Assembly: GCA_039028895.1 (NCBI GenBank)
Contig: JBCCHF010000001.1
Location: 1-64,000, forward strand
Reading direction: 5' to 3'
From: JAHDCJ01 sp039028895
GTDB taxonomy: Bacteria > Bacteroidota > Bacteroidia > Chitinophagales > Saprospiraceae
DNA length: 64,000 nucleotides
Under the pieces are notes generated by a model. It was not told the DNA's origin and did no database searches. It saw nothing but the letters and a program-made list of their open reading frames with translations. Both the position numbers and the translations under genes were made by a program. Shown here one piece after another: positions 43,720 to 53,182 of this stretch (the stretch's first letter is position 1; the number at the start of each line of letters is the position of its first letter).

Positions 43720-44718
43720 TTACTCTTCGTCGAGTTTATATTTTGAAAGGTCCATTCCGAAGGTCAGGCCTTTCTCAGCGAGCAGCTCTTCGATCTCTAC
43801 AAGAGATTTCTTTCCGAAATTACGGAACTTAAGCAGCTCGTGTGTATCGTATTTTACAACTTCTGCGAGTGTATTGATCTTGGCAGCTTTGAGACAGTTA
43901 TAAGCTCTTACTGAGAGATCAAGATCTTCGAGTGAAGTTTTAAGCAGTTTGCGCATGTGCAGGATGTGCTCATCAACGATGTTATCTTCCTGGCTGGCTC
44001 CCTGGTTGAAAGTTATGTTTTCATCAGAGATCAACATTAAGTGTTGGATAAGGATTTTGGCTGCTTCCTTAACTGCATCTTCAGGGTGGATAGTACCATC
44101 TGTTTTCACTTCGATGCTGAGTTTTTCGTAGTCAGTCTTTTGCTGAACACGGGTATTCTCAACATTATAGCTCACATTTTTGATTGGTGTATAGATCGCA
44201 TCGATTGGAATAACGCCAATTGGTGCATCTTTTGGCAAATTTTCATCTGCTGGCAGGTAACCTCTTCCCTTGGTAACGGTAAGTTCCATTTCAAGGTTAA
44301 CGAATGGTTCCATTCTGCAAATGACCAATTCAGGATTCATAACCCTGAATACATTGGTATGCTCTTCAATATCTCCTGCTCTGAACTCTTCTTTTCCGGT
44401 AATTGTGAGGTAAATCTTTTCATTACTGATTTCCTCGTCTGCAATAACTTGCTTAAGGCGAACCTGCTTGAGGTTCAGGATAATATCAACCACATCTTCC
44501 ACTACCCCACGGATAGTTGAAAATTCGTGATCAGCACCAGCGATACGAACCGCTGAGATAGCGAAGCCTTCTAGAGATGACAATAGCACTCTGCGCAGGG
44601 CATTGCCGATCGTGTTACCAAAGCCAGGCTCGAGAGGTTTGAATTCAAAAGACCCCTCAAAGTCCGTAGCCTTTTGCATAATGATCTTGTCAGGCTTCTG
44701 GAAATTAAGTATGCTCAT
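43720..44718 (-). CDS. rpoA: RNA polymerase alpha subunit
   Basis: 332 residues. N-terminal dimerisation domain (PGFGNTIGNALRRVLLSSLEG) and C-terminal alpha-CTD with helix-hairpin-helix (CLKAAKINTLAEVV, LLKFRNFGKKSLVEI). It starts 41 bases after rpsD and is followed by rplQ, the standard alpha-operon order. Confidence 0.98.
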   Translation of the reverse strand: MSILNFQKPDKIIMQKATDFEGSFEFKPLEPGFGNTIGNALRRVLLSSLEGFAISAVRIAGADHEFSTIRGVVEDVVDIILNLKQVRLKQVIADEEISNEKIYLTITGKEEFRAGDIEEHTNVFRVMNPELVICRMEPFVNLEMELTVTKGRGYLPADENLPKDAPIGVIPIDAIYTPIKNVSYNVENTRVQQKTDYEKLSIEVKTDGTIHPEDAVKEAAKILIQHLMLISDENITFNQGASQEDNIVDEHILHMRKLLKTSLEDLDLSVRAYNCLKAAKINTLAEVVKYDTHELLKFRNFGKKSLVEIEELLAEKGLTFGMDLSKYKLDEE

Positions 44719-44759
44719 ATTAAAAGGATAATGTTGATGAATGTCAGTTAATGAAAAGA

Positions 44760-45371
44760 TTACTTGGAGTACAATTCCACGATCAGCTGCTCATTAATAT
44801 TTTCAGGGATTTCTTCTCTTGTTGGGTAGCTTAAGAAAGTACCTTCCATTTTGTCTTTATTCCACTCAAGCCAAGCGAACTTCCGTACTTCACCTTTTGT
44901 GTTTACAGAGTTACGTATGACTTCAAGGCCTTGAGACTTACCTCTAACAGAAACGATGTCACCGGGGCGAATCATCGCCGAAGGAATATTAGTTACAATG
45001 CCGTTCACAAGAATATGTTTATGAGACACCAATTGACGAGCAGCGCGACGGGTAGGTGCGATTCCCATACGGAAAACGACATTGTCCAGTCTTGATTCAA
45101 GCAATTGGAATAGCACTTCACCTGTAACACCACCTTTTCGGGATGCTTTTTCAAACAGGTTACGGAATTGGCGCTCAAGAACACCATAAGTGTATTTAGC
45201 CTTTTGCTTTTCCATTAACTGGATAGCATAATCAGACTTCTGGCGTCTTCTTCTTCCGTTTCCGTGCTGGCCTGGCGGATATTTCTTTTTTTCGAAAGCC
45301 TTATCAAAGCCAAAGATCGATTGCCCGAATGCTCTTGACTTTTTTGTTTTAGGACCTGTGTATCTAGCCAT
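44760..45371 (-). CDS. rpsD: 30S ribosomal protein S4
   Basis: 203 residues, the family length. N-terminal MARYTGPKTKKSRAFG, then the S4 RNA-binding domain (RLDNVVFRMGIAPTRRAARQ, VNGIVTNIPS). No zinc-binding Cys cluster, so the C-minus form. It helps to start 30S assembly. Confidence 0.97.
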   Translation of the reverse strand: MARYTGPKTKKSRAFGQSIFGFDKAFEKKKYPPGQHGNGRRRRQKSDYAIQLMEKQKAKYTYGVLERQFRNLFEKASRKGGVTGEVLFQLLESRLDNVVFRMGIAPTRRAARQLVSHKHILVNGIVTNIPSAMIRPGDIVSVRGKSQGLEVIRNSVNTKGEVRKFAWLEWNKDKMEGTFLSYPTREEIPENINEQLIVELYSK

Positions 45372-45449
45372 CTTATTTTTTTACATAATGAACGGCTTTG
45401 ACCTTTTCAGGCAAAACCGCAAAAAAATTAAACTGATATAAAAGGTGTA

Positions 45450-45842
45450 TTAAACTCTTCTTCTCTTCGGAGGACGACATCCATTATGAGGAATAGGCGT
45501 CACGTCGCGAATTACTTTAACATCAATATTGCTGGTGTGAATAGCACGAATTGCAGCCTCGCGTCCTGAACCAGGACCTTTAACAAAGACTTCAACTGAA
45601 CGCAATCCTGCTTCATAGGCAACGCCTGCTGCATCAGATGCAGCAATCTGGGCTGCATAAGGGGTATTTTTCTTTGACCCACGGAAGCCTGCCTTACCTG
45701 CAGATGCCCAAGAGATTACTTGTCCCTGCTTATTGGTCAGCGTAATAATGATATTATTGAAAGAAGCTTTGATGTAAGCGTAACCTTCTGGCTCCACTTT
45801 CACCTTCCTTTTTTTGACTTTTCTTGTTTTTCCTTTTGCCAT
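45450..45842 (-). CDS. rpsK: 30S ribosomal protein S11
   Basis: 130 residues with HNGCRPPKRRRV at the C-terminus and GPGSGREAAIRAI, both typical of S11, which lies on the 30S platform near the E site. Between rpsM and rpsD as in other bacteria. Confidence 0.97.
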   Translation of the reverse strand: MAKGKTRKVKKRKVKVEPEGYAYIKASFNNIIITLTNKQGQVISWASAGKAGFRGSKKNTPYAAQIAASDAAGVAYEAGLRSVEVFVKGPGSGREAAIRAIHTSNIDVKVIRDVTPIPHNGCRPPKRRRV

Positions 45843-45862
45843 TGTTCCTAGGTAAGAATCAA

Positions 45863-46240
45863 TTATTTAGTTGCTTTCTTTTTATTTGCTACAGTCTTAC
45901 GTTTTCCTTTACGGGTCCGTGCATTGGTCTGTGTACGCTGACCGCGTAAAGGCAGTCCTTTACGATGGCGAAGACCACGGTAGCAACCGATGTCCATCAA
46001 ACGTTTGATATTTAACTGGATCTCTCCTCTTAGAGCACCTTCAACTTTATAATCTTCGTTGATAGCCTCACGGATGTCTCTGATGTTATCATCAGTCCAA
46101 TCTTTAACCTTAACACTTTCATCGATACCTTTACTGGCAAGAATTTCTTTTGCCAATGAAGGGCCGATGCCAAAGATGTAGGTTAACCCTACTACTCCTC
46201 TTTTATTTTTTGGTAAATCAACACCTGATATACGAGCCAT
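45863..46240 (-). CDS. rpsM: 30S ribosomal protein S13
   Basis: 125 residues. MARISGVDLP and YIFGIG at the N-terminus and GLRHRKGLPLRGQRTQTNARTRKG near the end identify S13, which touches the large subunit at the head. Lysine-rich tail. Confidence 0.97.
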   Translation of the reverse strand: MARISGVDLPKNKRGVVGLTYIFGIGPSLAKEILASKGIDESVKVKDWTDDNIRDIREAINEDYKVEGALRGEIQLNIKRLMDIGCYRGLRHRKGLPLRGQRTQTNARTRKGKRKTVANKKKATK

Positions 46241-46332
46241 AATATATTTTTTATTCCGGGTCTTTTATTCCGGATTTTTTATTCCGGGTTAATAGATAAC
46301 TCGGAACACGGAATAATCAACTCAAAAAGTTT
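46241..46332. repeat. ribosomal-cluster spacer repeat, family B (TTATTCCGGGT)
   Basis: Three direct copies of TTATTCCGGGT or TTATTCCGGAT begin at 46251, 46265 and 46279, 14 bases apart, and an inverted copy (ACACGGAATAA, 46306-46316) follows, so the RNA can fold back. The same motif occurs in the spacer at 58751. Confidence 0.6.
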
Positions 46333-46449
46333 TTACCCTTGACGCTGTTTGAAGCGAGGATTCTTTTTGTTAATGATGTAGAGTTTTCCTTTGCGTCTTA
46401 CGATTTTGCAATCTGCACTTCTTTTTTTGATCGATGCTCTTACTTTCAT
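46333..46449 (-). CDS. rpmJ: 50S ribosomal protein L36
   Basis: 38 residues, found by reading the spacer between rpsM and infA: it starts MKVRASIKKRSADCK and ends NPRFKQRQG. It has a single Cys, so it is the C-minus (no zinc) form common in this phylum. Small basic protein of the large subunit. Confidence 0.95.
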   Translation of the reverse strand: MKVRASIKKRSADCKIVRRKGKLYIINKKNPRFKQRQG

Positions 46450-46509
46450 CTTTATAATATTAATAGGAACATCAAGTTGCGAGACTATCTTTTCCCAGTT
46501 GAAAATATG

Positions 46510-46728
46510 CTACTTATAACGATAAATAATACGTCCGCGGCTAAGATCGTATGGTGACATTTCCACTGCTACTTTATCAGAAGGCAAGATCCTGATGTAA
46601 TTCATACGCATCTTTCCAGAAATAGTAGCGATGATAACGTGACCGTTTTCCAGTTCAACTCTAAACATAGCGTTAGAGAGTGCTTCTACGATTGTTCCAT
46701 CTTGTCTTATCAGGTCTTGTTTAGCCAT
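46510..46728 (-). CDS. infA: translation initiation factor IF-1
   Basis: 72 residues, exactly the family length, from the ATG at 46728 (an upstream in-frame start overlaps map and would add 7 residues). S1-like OB fold: MAKQDLIRQDGTIVEALS, SGKMRMNYIRILPSDKV. It blocks the ribosomal A site during initiation. Confidence 0.97.
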   Translation of the reverse strand: MAKQDLIRQDGTIVEALSNAMFRVELENGHVIIATISGKMRMNYIRILPSDKVAVEMSPYDLSRGRIIYRYK

Positions 46729-46732
46729 GGCC

Positions 46733-47575
46733 TTATTTTCGGACTGCAAATATCTGACTTTTTCTCGAGATTTCCTTGAGTTCCGGATTATTTTTAATTG
46801 AAGCCTCTACATATTCATGTGTGGACAAAATATCAGGGCCATTTTTACGGATCGCCACTGAGTGCTCAAAGTGCGCTGATGGCTTGTTATCGCGGGTTAC
46901 AATTGTCCAACCATCTTTTTTCTGACGCACATGTCTTGTTCCCAAGTTAACCATTGGCTCAATTGCAATCACCAATCCTTCTTTAAGTTTTGGTCCCTGT
47001 CCTCTTCTTCCGTAGTTAGGAACTTCTGGTGGTTCATGGAGGTTACGGCCAATACCGTGTCCTACTAACTCTCTCACCACACCATATCCGTGCTCACGTT
47101 CAGCGAACATTTGAATGGCGTTGCTTATATCTCCCAACCTTGCACCAACAATAGCTTTCTCTATTCCAATATAAAGTGACTCTTGTGTCACTTCTAATAG
47201 TTCTATCGTAGCCTGATCAACATCGCCTATTGCGAAAGTGAAGGCACAATCACCAAAGAAACCATTCATTTTTACACCACAATCCACAGAAACGACATCT
47301 CCATTTTTGAATGGTTCGTCTGAAGGGATTCCGTGTACAACCTGGTCGTTTATCGAGATACAGAGTGTGGCGGGAAAGCCACCATATCCTTTGAAACCTG
47401 GAACTGCGTTGTGATCACGAATGAATTCTTCTGCAGCAGTATCAATTTTTTTTCCAGAAACGCCTGTGCCGATCATTGAGGCAACCAAGCCAAGTGTCTT
47501 GGCGACGAGGAGATTACTCTCTCTCATCAGTTCTATCTCTTCATCGGTTTTATAAAAGACAGTTCCCTTCGCCAT
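46733..47575 (-). CDS. map: methionine aminopeptidase, type I
   Basis: 280 residues, slightly longer than the usual 250-265. Metal ligands are visible: Asp in VSVDCGVKMNGFFGD, His in VGHGIGRNLHE, Glu in IAIEPMV and the last Glu in HFEHSVAI. It removes the initiator methionine from new proteins. Sits between secY and infA, the usual place in this cluster. Confidence 0.96.
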   Translation of the reverse strand: MAKGTVFYKTDEEIELMRESNLLVAKTLGLVASMIGTGVSGKKIDTAAEEFIRDHNAVPGFKGYGGFPATLCISINDQVVHGIPSDEPFKNGDVVSVDCGVKMNGFFGDCAFTFAIGDVDQATIELLEVTQESLYIGIEKAIVGARLGDISNAIQMFAEREHGYGVVRELVGHGIGRNLHEPPEVPNYGRRGQGPKLKEGLVIAIEPMVNLGTRHVRQKKDGWTIVTRDNKPSAHFEHSVAIRKNGPDILSTHEYVEASIKNNPELKEISRKSQIFAVRK

Positions 47576-47580
47576 ACAAG

Positions 47581-48948
47581 TTACATCTGAGCACCAATGG
47601 TCATCGACCTGCGACCCTTGATCTTGCCTGATTTCACCAATCCGTCGTAACGACGCATCAGCAAGTGACTTTCAATTTGTTGCAAGGTGTCGAGTACAAC
47701 TCCTACAAGGATAAGTAGAGAGGTTCCCCCGAAGAACATGGCGAATCCAAGGTTGACACCTGCCATTGCGGCGAAGGCCGGCAAAATAGCAACAATAGCC
47801 AGGAAGAATGATCCTGGTAGTGTGATCCTTGTAGTAACTGTATCGATAAAATCTGCTGTGTTCTTTCCTGGTTTGATACCTGGTATAAATGAGTTCTGTC
47901 GCTTCAGATATTCGGCATATTGTTGAGGATTAACCAACAACGCAGTATATACATAGGTGAACAGTATCACCATGAAGAAATAAATCACGTTATAAGGTAA
48001 ACTCGTAAAGTCGTTAAGCTTTCCAAGAAATCCGTCAGGGTTAGCAGCATCTTCAGAAACGAACTGAGCGAGTGTTGCGGGCAAGAACATCAAAGCCTGA
48101 GCAAAGATGATCGGCATTACACCGGATGCGTTAACCTTTAGTGGGATATAATCTCTTTTTCCTGAAAGCGGGATATTGGTATTTCCTCTACCTGCCATGC
48201 GTTTAGCAAACTGAATTGGAATTTTACGTACACCCAATACCAGCAATAATGTAGCACCAACGATAACAACATAGATCGCTAACTCGAGAATGAAAGCAAA
48301 TAAACCGCCATTTCCACCGAGACGGTATTCAAATTCTGCTGCAAAAGACTGAGGTAATGTTGCGATAATACCAATCATAATGAGCAATGAAATACCGTTT
48401 CCGATACCGTTATCAGTAATACGCTCACCGAGCCACATCGCGAAGATGGTACCAGCTGTCAGGATAATAATATTTGAAGTCCAGAAAATTCCAATAGGAA
48501 TACCAGGTGAAATGGCTCCTGGGAATGATGCCTGGATATAAGTCAAGTAACCACCAGCCTGAACAAGAGTAATAACAACGGTCAACCAACGTGTAATCTG
48601 GTTGAGTTTACGACGGCCAGACTCTCCCTCTCTTTTTTGTAATCTTTGGAAATAAGGTACGGCAAAACCAAGTAACTGAACAATAATCGAGGCTGAGATA
48701 TAGGGCATAATCCCTAAAGCAAAAACGGCAGCGTTGTTAAAAGCGCCACCAGTAAACATATTAATCAGCCCAAGAATACCCGATCCTGCACCTGAAGCTG
48801 CTGCTTCCAAAGCGGAAGGCACCACGCCTGGCAGAACTACGAAAGAGCCGAAGCGGAAAATCATTAAAAGCCCAAGAGTGTATAAAATACGGTTCCTGAG
48901 CTCCTTTATTGTCCAAATATTTTTAAGAGTTGTTATCAGCTTTTTCAT
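47581..48948 (-). CDS. secY: preprotein translocase subunit SecY
   Basis: 455 residues with ten membrane helices. Recognisable blocks: IFRFGSFVVLPGV, ALGIMPYISASIIVQLL, the plug/pore region and GIKPGKNTADFIDTV, LRRYDGL-type end (LLMRRYDGLVKSGKIKGR). It is the protein-conducting channel of the inner membrane. Confidence 0.98.
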   Translation of the reverse strand: MKKLITTLKNIWTIKELRNRILYTLGLLMIFRFGSFVVLPGVVPSALEAAASGAGSGILGLINMFTGGAFNNAAVFALGIMPYISASIIVQLLGFAVPYFQRLQKREGESGRRKLNQITRWLTVVITLVQAGGYLTYIQASFPGAISPGIPIGIFWTSNIIILTAGTIFAMWLGERITDNGIGNGISLLIMIGIIATLPQSFAAEFEYRLGGNGGLFAFILELAIYVVIVGATLLLVLGVRKIPIQFAKRMAGRGNTNIPLSGKRDYIPLKVNASGVMPIIFAQALMFLPATLAQFVSEDAANPDGFLGKLNDFTSLPYNVIYFFMVILFTYVYTALLVNPQQYAEYLKRQNSFIPGIKPGKNTADFIDTVTTRITLPGSFFLAIVAILPAFAAMAGVNLGFAMFFGGTSLLILVGVVLDTLQQIESHLLMRRYDGLVKSGKIKGRRSMTIGAQM

Positions 48949-48957
48949 AAGTTATTA

Positions 48958-49404
48958 TTACACCAGATTAACGGTTCCGCCATTTGCTTCAATTGCTTTC
49001 TTGGCATTTTCAGAACATGCGTGAGCAGTTACTTCCAACTTGGCCTTCAACTCTCCGTTTCCGAGGATCTTAACTTTATCGGACTTCTTGATGACTTTGT
49101 GATTGACAAGTGTTTCGATGTCAATCACTGAGATATTGTGTTTATCAGAAATCTCCTGTAAGCGTGCAAGATTTAGTGGAGCATATTCTACGCGGTTGAT
49201 ATTCTTGAATCCACGTTTTGGAAGACGTTTCCACAAGGTGATACCTCCACCTTCAAATCCACGTTTGCGAGAATAACCTGAACGAGATTTTTGTCCTTTA
49301 TGTCCACGGGTCGAAGTTCCGCCTCTACCTGATCCCTGACCTCTACCGATCCGTTTTGCCTTCTTTATGGAGCCTTTAGCCGGTTTAAGATTATGAAGTT
49401 CCAT
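48958..49404 (-). CDS. rplO: 50S ribosomal protein L15
   Basis: 148 residues. N-terminal MELHNLKPAKGS, the RGxGSGRGGTSTRGHKGQKSRSG loop of L15 and GGITLWKRLPKRGF. Binds 23S rRNA late in assembly. Immediately before secY. Confidence 0.97.
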   Translation of the reverse strand: MELHNLKPAKGSIKKAKRIGRGQGSGRGGTSTRGHKGQKSRSGYSRKRGFEGGGITLWKRLPKRGFKNINRVEYAPLNLARLQEISDKHNISVIDIETLVNHKVIKKSDKVKILGNGELKAKLEVTAHACSENAKKAIEANGGTVNLV

Positions 49405-49487
49405 TTTTTATTTTGTTGTTGGTTGGTAGTTGTAAGCTGGTAATTGAAAATTATTTTTCAATCATTGGCTGTCAACCATCATCCACT
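49405..49487. repeat. ribosomal-cluster spacer repeat, family A (GTTG/CAAC)
   Basis: GTTGTTGGTTGGTAGTTG opens the spacer between rplO and rpmD, then an 8-bp hairpin TTGAAAA...TTTTTCAA, then GTCAACCATCATCC. One of at least five spacers with this GTTG/CAAC wording. Confidence 0.5.
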
Positions 49488-49667
49488 TTAGAGATTTTCT
49501 ACTTTTAACAAGTGCTTTACCTTTGCGATCATACCCATGATCTGAGGTGTTGATTCGTGTACTACCGACTGATTGATCTTACGAAGACCAAGTGCTTTAA
49601 TCGTATTTTTCTGCCTTAGCGGGCGGTCGATAATACTTTTAACCTGAGTGATTTTTACCTTGCTCAT
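49488..49667 (-). CDS. rpmD: 50S ribosomal protein L30
   Basis: 59 residues, found by translating the spacer between rpsE and rplO: it starts MSKVKITQVKS and contains KALGLRKINQSV and PQIMGMIAKVKHLL, as in L30. Gene order rpsE-rpmD-rplO is standard. Confidence 0.95.
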   Translation of the reverse strand: MSKVKITQVKSIIDRPLRQKNTIKALGLRKINQSVVHESTPQIMGMIAKVKHLLKVENL

Positions 49668-49685
49668 TATCGTGTCAGTTTATGA

Positions 49686-50210
49686 CTAACCGTTGAATAA
49701 TTTATCGAGGCTAATTCCTCTTTCTTTAGCTACCATTTTAGGATCCCGCAATTTTGAGAGCGCATCGATAGTAGCTTTGATAACATTATGTGGATTTGAA
49801 GAACCTTGTGATTTTGCAAGAACGTTCTGTACACCAGCGATCTCAAGGACGGCGCGCATAGCACCACCAGCGATTACACCGGTACCATCAGAAGCTGGTT
49901 GGATAAAAACTTTACCAGCGCCATATTTTCCTTTTTGCTCATGTGGAATAGTTCCATTTAGCAATGGGAATTTGACCAGGTTCTTCTTACCGTCATCCAC
50001 AGCTTTTGCGATTGCCTCAGATACATCACGTGCTTTTCCAAGACCATGACCAACGGTACCATTACCGTCTCCAACAACCACAACGGCCGCGAAACTGAAG
50101 GTTCTACCACCTTTGGTTACTTTCGCTACCCTGTTGAGGTTTACGAGTTTTTCCTTGAACTCGGAATCCGCGGTACGGATCCTTTCCTTATTTTGTTTTT
50201 TAAATGCCAT
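49686..50210 (-). CDS. rpsE: 30S ribosomal protein S5
   Basis: 174 residues. KVTKGGRTFSFAAVVVVGDG and GHGLGKARDVSEAIAKA are S5 signatures. Functions in decoding accuracy. Confidence 0.97.
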   Translation of the reverse strand: MAFKKQNKERIRTADSEFKEKLVNLNRVAKVTKGGRTFSFAAVVVVGDGNGTVGHGLGKARDVSEAIAKAVDDGKKNLVKFPLLNGTIPHEQKGKYGAGKVFIQPASDGTGVIAGGAMRAVLEIAGVQNVLAKSQGSSNPHNVIKATIDALSKLRDPKMVAKERGISLDKLFNG

Positions 50211-50222
50211 CGTCTTTTAATT

Positions 50223-50573
50223 TTAGAACACTAAGCCTCCTTCTCTTGCACCATCAGCGAGCGCTTTAACTCTTCCGTGATACAGGTAGCCGCTACGATC
50301 AAATACTATTCTATTGATGTCGTTGTCTTTTGCCTTTGCAGCGAGTGCCTTACCTACTTCAGAAGCAATTGATACCTTGTTACCTTTTGCGTCAGGCGTA
50401 TCTTGCTTTGAAGAGGCAGAACAAATTGTGTTTCCGGCAACATCGTCAATCAATTGAGCGTAAATCTCACGATTGCTTCGATACACAGAGAGCCTTGGAC
50501 GGGAAGCTGTTCCCTTTATATCCTTTCTAATCCTGTAATGGATTCTTTTTCTACGTGTCATTTTAGTTTTCAT
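50223..50573 (-). CDS. rplR: 50S ribosomal protein L18
   Basis: 116 residues. RKRIHYRIRKDIKGTASRPR and the ending GRVKALADGAREGGL identify L18, which binds 5S rRNA. A second ATG four codons into the frame (50561) is an alternative start. Confidence 0.97.
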   Translation of the reverse strand: MKTKMTRRKRIHYRIRKDIKGTASRPRLSVYRSNREIYAQLIDDVAGNTICSASSKQDTPDAKGNKVSIASEVGKALAAKAKDNDINRIVFDRSGYLYHGRVKALADGAREGGLVF

Positions 50574-50622
50574 CTCCGTATGCTTTGGAAATATTCTTCA
50601 AAAAATATTAGAAACAAATAAA

Positions 50623-51177
50623 TTAAGCACCTGCTGCTTTACCAGCTTTACGGCGGATTTCTTCACCCTGGAAGCGGATACCTTTACCTTTATATGGCTC
50701 TGGTTTACGGAATGACCTGATTTTAGCAGCAACCTGCCCGATCAATTGTTTGTCACAACCTTCCAGGATAACTTTCGGGCTTCTACCTTTTTCCATGACT
50801 GCCTCAAGTTTGAGTTCATCAGGAACATAGAAATAAACAGGGTGAGAGTAACCAAGGCTCAATTCAAGCAAGTTACCTGTATTATTGGCTCTATAACCAA
50901 CACCCACTAGTTCAAGAACGATCTTAAATCCATCAGAAACACCAGTTACCATATTCTGGATCAATGAGCGATAAAGACCGTGAATAGAACGGTGGCGCTT
51001 TTGGTTTGTTGGTCTTTCAACCACCATTTCTCCATCCTCTATCTTAAGGGTCAGATCAGGATCAACCTGCTGAGTTAATTCTCCTTTTGGACCTTTTACC
51101 GTTACCAAATTGGAATCATTGACTTTAATCTCAATTCCTGAAGGTATTGTTATTGGTGCTTTTCCTATCCTTGACAT
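50623..51177 (-). CDS. rplF: 50S ribosomal protein L6
   Basis: 184 residues. MSRIGKAPITIPSG at the N-terminus and PEPYKGKGIRFQGEEIRRKAGK at the C-terminus, as in L6. Confidence 0.97.
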   Translation of the reverse strand: MSRIGKAPITIPSGIEIKVNDSNLVTVKGPKGELTQQVDPDLTLKIEDGEMVVERPTNQKRHRSIHGLYRSLIQNMVTGVSDGFKIVLELVGVGYRANNTGNLLELSLGYSHPVYFYVPDELKLEAVMEKGRSPKVILEGCDKQLIGQVAAKIRSFRKPEPYKGKGIRFQGEEIRRKAGKAAGA

Positions 51178-51202
51178 AATCGTAAGCTTAAAGCATTAAC
51201 TA

Positions 51203-51607
51203 TTAATATACGTAACAGAGGACCTCTCCCCCGATATTTTTATTTTTGGCTTCTTTGTTGGTCATTACACCATGTGAAGTAGACACAATGGCAATTCCCA
51301 ATCCATTAAGAACACGTGGTAAGTCACTTGCTCCTACATATTGACGAAGACCTGGCTTAGAAACTCTGATAAGTTTCCTGATTAAAGGTTGACCTGAATC
51401 GGGCAGGTATTTCAGAGCGATCTTTATAACACCGCTTTTACCTTCCTCGTCACTGAATTTATACTTCAGAATATAACCCTGATCGTAGAGGATCTCAGTG
51501 AGTCTCTTTTTCATTTTTGAAGAAGGAATCTCTACGATACGGTGCCCTGCACTTTGGGCATTCCTGATACGGGTTAAAAAATCTGCTATAGGGTCATTTA
51601 CGTACAT
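51203..51607 (-). CDS. rpsH: 30S ribosomal protein S8
   Basis: 134 residues. DPIADFLTRIRNAQ at the start and IVSTSHGVMTNKEAKNKNIGGEVLCYVY at the end (the STSxG motif). Key primary 16S rRNA binder, known as a translational repressor of the spc operon in E. coli. Confidence 0.97.
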   Translation of the reverse strand: MYVNDPIADFLTRIRNAQSAGHRIVEIPSSKMKKRLTEILYDQGYILKYKFSDEEGKSGVIKIALKYLPDSGQPLIRKLIRVSKPGLRQYVGASDLPRVLNGLGIAIVSTSHGVMTNKEAKNKNIGGEVLCYVY

Positions 51608-51637
51608 CGCAAAATAAATTTGAATACTCTTAATTTG

Positions 51638-51907
51638 TTACCAACTGGCTTTTTTAACACCAGGTACTTTGCCCTGAAGCGCTAATTCGCGGAATGTTAC
51701 CCTGCACATACCAAAATGACGCATATAACCTTTGGGGCGACCAGTAAGCAGGCAACGGTTTTTCAAACGAACAGGTGATGAGTTTTTCGGAAGCTTGTCC
51801 AATTCATCCCAACGACCTTCTTTCTTCAGCTGTTTGCGAAGTTCGGCGTACTTAGCGACCATTTTTTCTCTTTTGGCCTGACGGGCGATGACTGATTTTT
51901 TAGCCAT
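51638..51907 (-). CDS. rpsN: 30S ribosomal protein S14 (C-minus form)
   Basis: 89 residues. The end CLLTGRPKGYMRHFGMCRVTFRE is S14. Without the paired zinc Cys motif (CxxC...CxxC), it is the longer C-minus form. Confidence 0.97.
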   Translation of the reverse strand: MAKKSVIARQAKREKMVAKYAELRKQLKKEGRWDELDKLPKNSSPVRLKNRCLLTGRPKGYMRHFGMCRVTFRELALQGKVPGVKKASW

Positions 51908-51909
51908 GA

Positions 51910-52467
51910 CTAGTTATTTTGATTTTTGAACGGCAGTCCAAGCTCTTTGAGCAAGAACAACGCTTCTGCGTCAGTTTGTGCCGAAGTAACAAACGTAATA
52001 TCAAGACCCGAGATACGGGAAATCTTGTCAATATTAATTTCAGGGAAAATAATCTGCTCGGTGATACCCATCGAGTAGTTTCCACGACCATCGAAAGACT
52101 TATCATTGATTCCTCTAAAGTCACGCACACGTGGAAGAGCAACAGTAATTAGCCTGTCAAGAAATTCCCACATACGATCTCCACGCAAAGTCACTCTACA
52201 GCCGATAGGCATGCCTTCACGTAATTTGAAGTTCGATACAGACTTCTTGGCAATAGTGGATACTGCTTGCTGTCCTGCGATCAATGTCATTTCTTTGACT
52301 GCAACATCAACCAGTTTTTTGTCGCCTGTTGCTGCACCAACGCCATGGTTGAGACAAATCTTTTCAAGTTTAGGAACCTGCATGATAGAATCATATTCGA
52401 AGTGATCCATCAATGCTTTGATGATCTGATCCCTATATTTTTCCTTTAGTCTTGGTCGATAACTCAT
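51910..52467 (-). CDS. rplE: 50S ribosomal protein L5
   Basis: 185 residues. KICLNHGVGAATGDK, SNFKLREGMPIGCRVTLRG and FPEINIDKISRISGLDI fix it as L5. Its ATG overlaps the stop of rplX (TAATG), so translation is probably coupled. Confidence 0.97.
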   Translation of the reverse strand: MSYRPRLKEKYRDQIIKALMDHFEYDSIMQVPKLEKICLNHGVGAATGDKKLVDVAVKEMTLIAGQQAVSTIAKKSVSNFKLREGMPIGCRVTLRGDRMWEFLDRLITVALPRVRDFRGINDKSFDGRGNYSMGITEQIIFPEINIDKISRISGLDITFVTSAQTDAEALFLLKELGLPFKNQNN

Positions 52468-52811
52468 TACTTAATGGTTTCACCTGTTTTTTTAGAATAA
52501 CGCACCATTTTACCATCCACTTCTTTGCGGCCGACGCGTGTAGCTTCGCCAGTTTTTGGATCTACCAACATCAAATTGGAAATGTGGATAGGAGCCGGTA
52601 TCTCACGAATCCCTCCAGCATCTTCAGCTGTCGGCTTATTGTGCTTTGTCACGATATTTACATCAGCTACGATAGCTCGGTTTTTTTCAGGGAAAACCTC
52701 TAGTATCTCACCTTTTTTGCCTTTGTAGGCACCGGCGATGACGACTACGGTGTCACCTTTCTTTATCTTGAGCTTAGGCTGAAATCTTTTTTGCTTGTTC
52801 TTGTCTGCCAT
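52467..52811 (-). CDS. rplX: 50S ribosomal protein L24
   Basis: 114 residues, slightly longer than the E. coli protein. KKGDTVVVIAGAYKGKKGEI is the KOW domain; the stop overlaps rplE by one base. Assembly initiator of the large subunit. Confidence 0.97.
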   Translation of the reverse strand: MADKNKQKRFQPKLKIKKGDTVVVIAGAYKGKKGEILEVFPEKNRAIVADVNIVTKHNKPTAEDAGGIREIPAPIHISNLMLVDPKTGEATRVGRKEVDGKMVRYSKKTGETIK

Positions 52812-52814
52812 GAT

Positions 52815-53180
52815 CTATAAAACTTCAGGGGCCAGGGAAATGATTTTCATAAAATCCTTTTCGCGAAGTTCGCGGGCAACCGGTCCGAAAATACGGGTTC
52901 CGCGAGGCTCTTCTGATGCATCCAATAAGACAACTGCGTTGTCATCAAAGCGGATGTAGGAACCGTCTTTACGGCGAATTTCCTTTTTGGTGCGAACGAT
53001 AACGGCTTTTGAGATGGTACCTTTCTTGATGCCTCCTGGAGAAGCTTCCTTTACGGTAACCACAATAAGGTCACCAATAGAGGCATAGCGTCTCTTGGAT
53101 CCGCCGAGTACTCTAATACAAAGCACTTCTTTTGCACCACTGTTATCAGCTACTTTGAGCCTGCTTTCTTGCTGTATCAT
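52815..53180 (-). CDS. rplN: 50S ribosomal protein L14
   Basis: 121 residues. MIQQESRLKVADNSGAKE, GDLIVVTVKEASPGG and GTRIFGPVARELREKDFMKI are typical L14. Confidence 0.97.
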   Translation of the reverse strand: MIQQESRLKVADNSGAKEVLCIRVLGGSKRRYASIGDLIVVTVKEASPGGIKKGTISKAVIVRTKKEIRRKDGSYIRFDDNAVVLLDASEEPRGTRIFGPVARELREKDFMKIISLAPEVL

Positions 53181-53182
53181 TT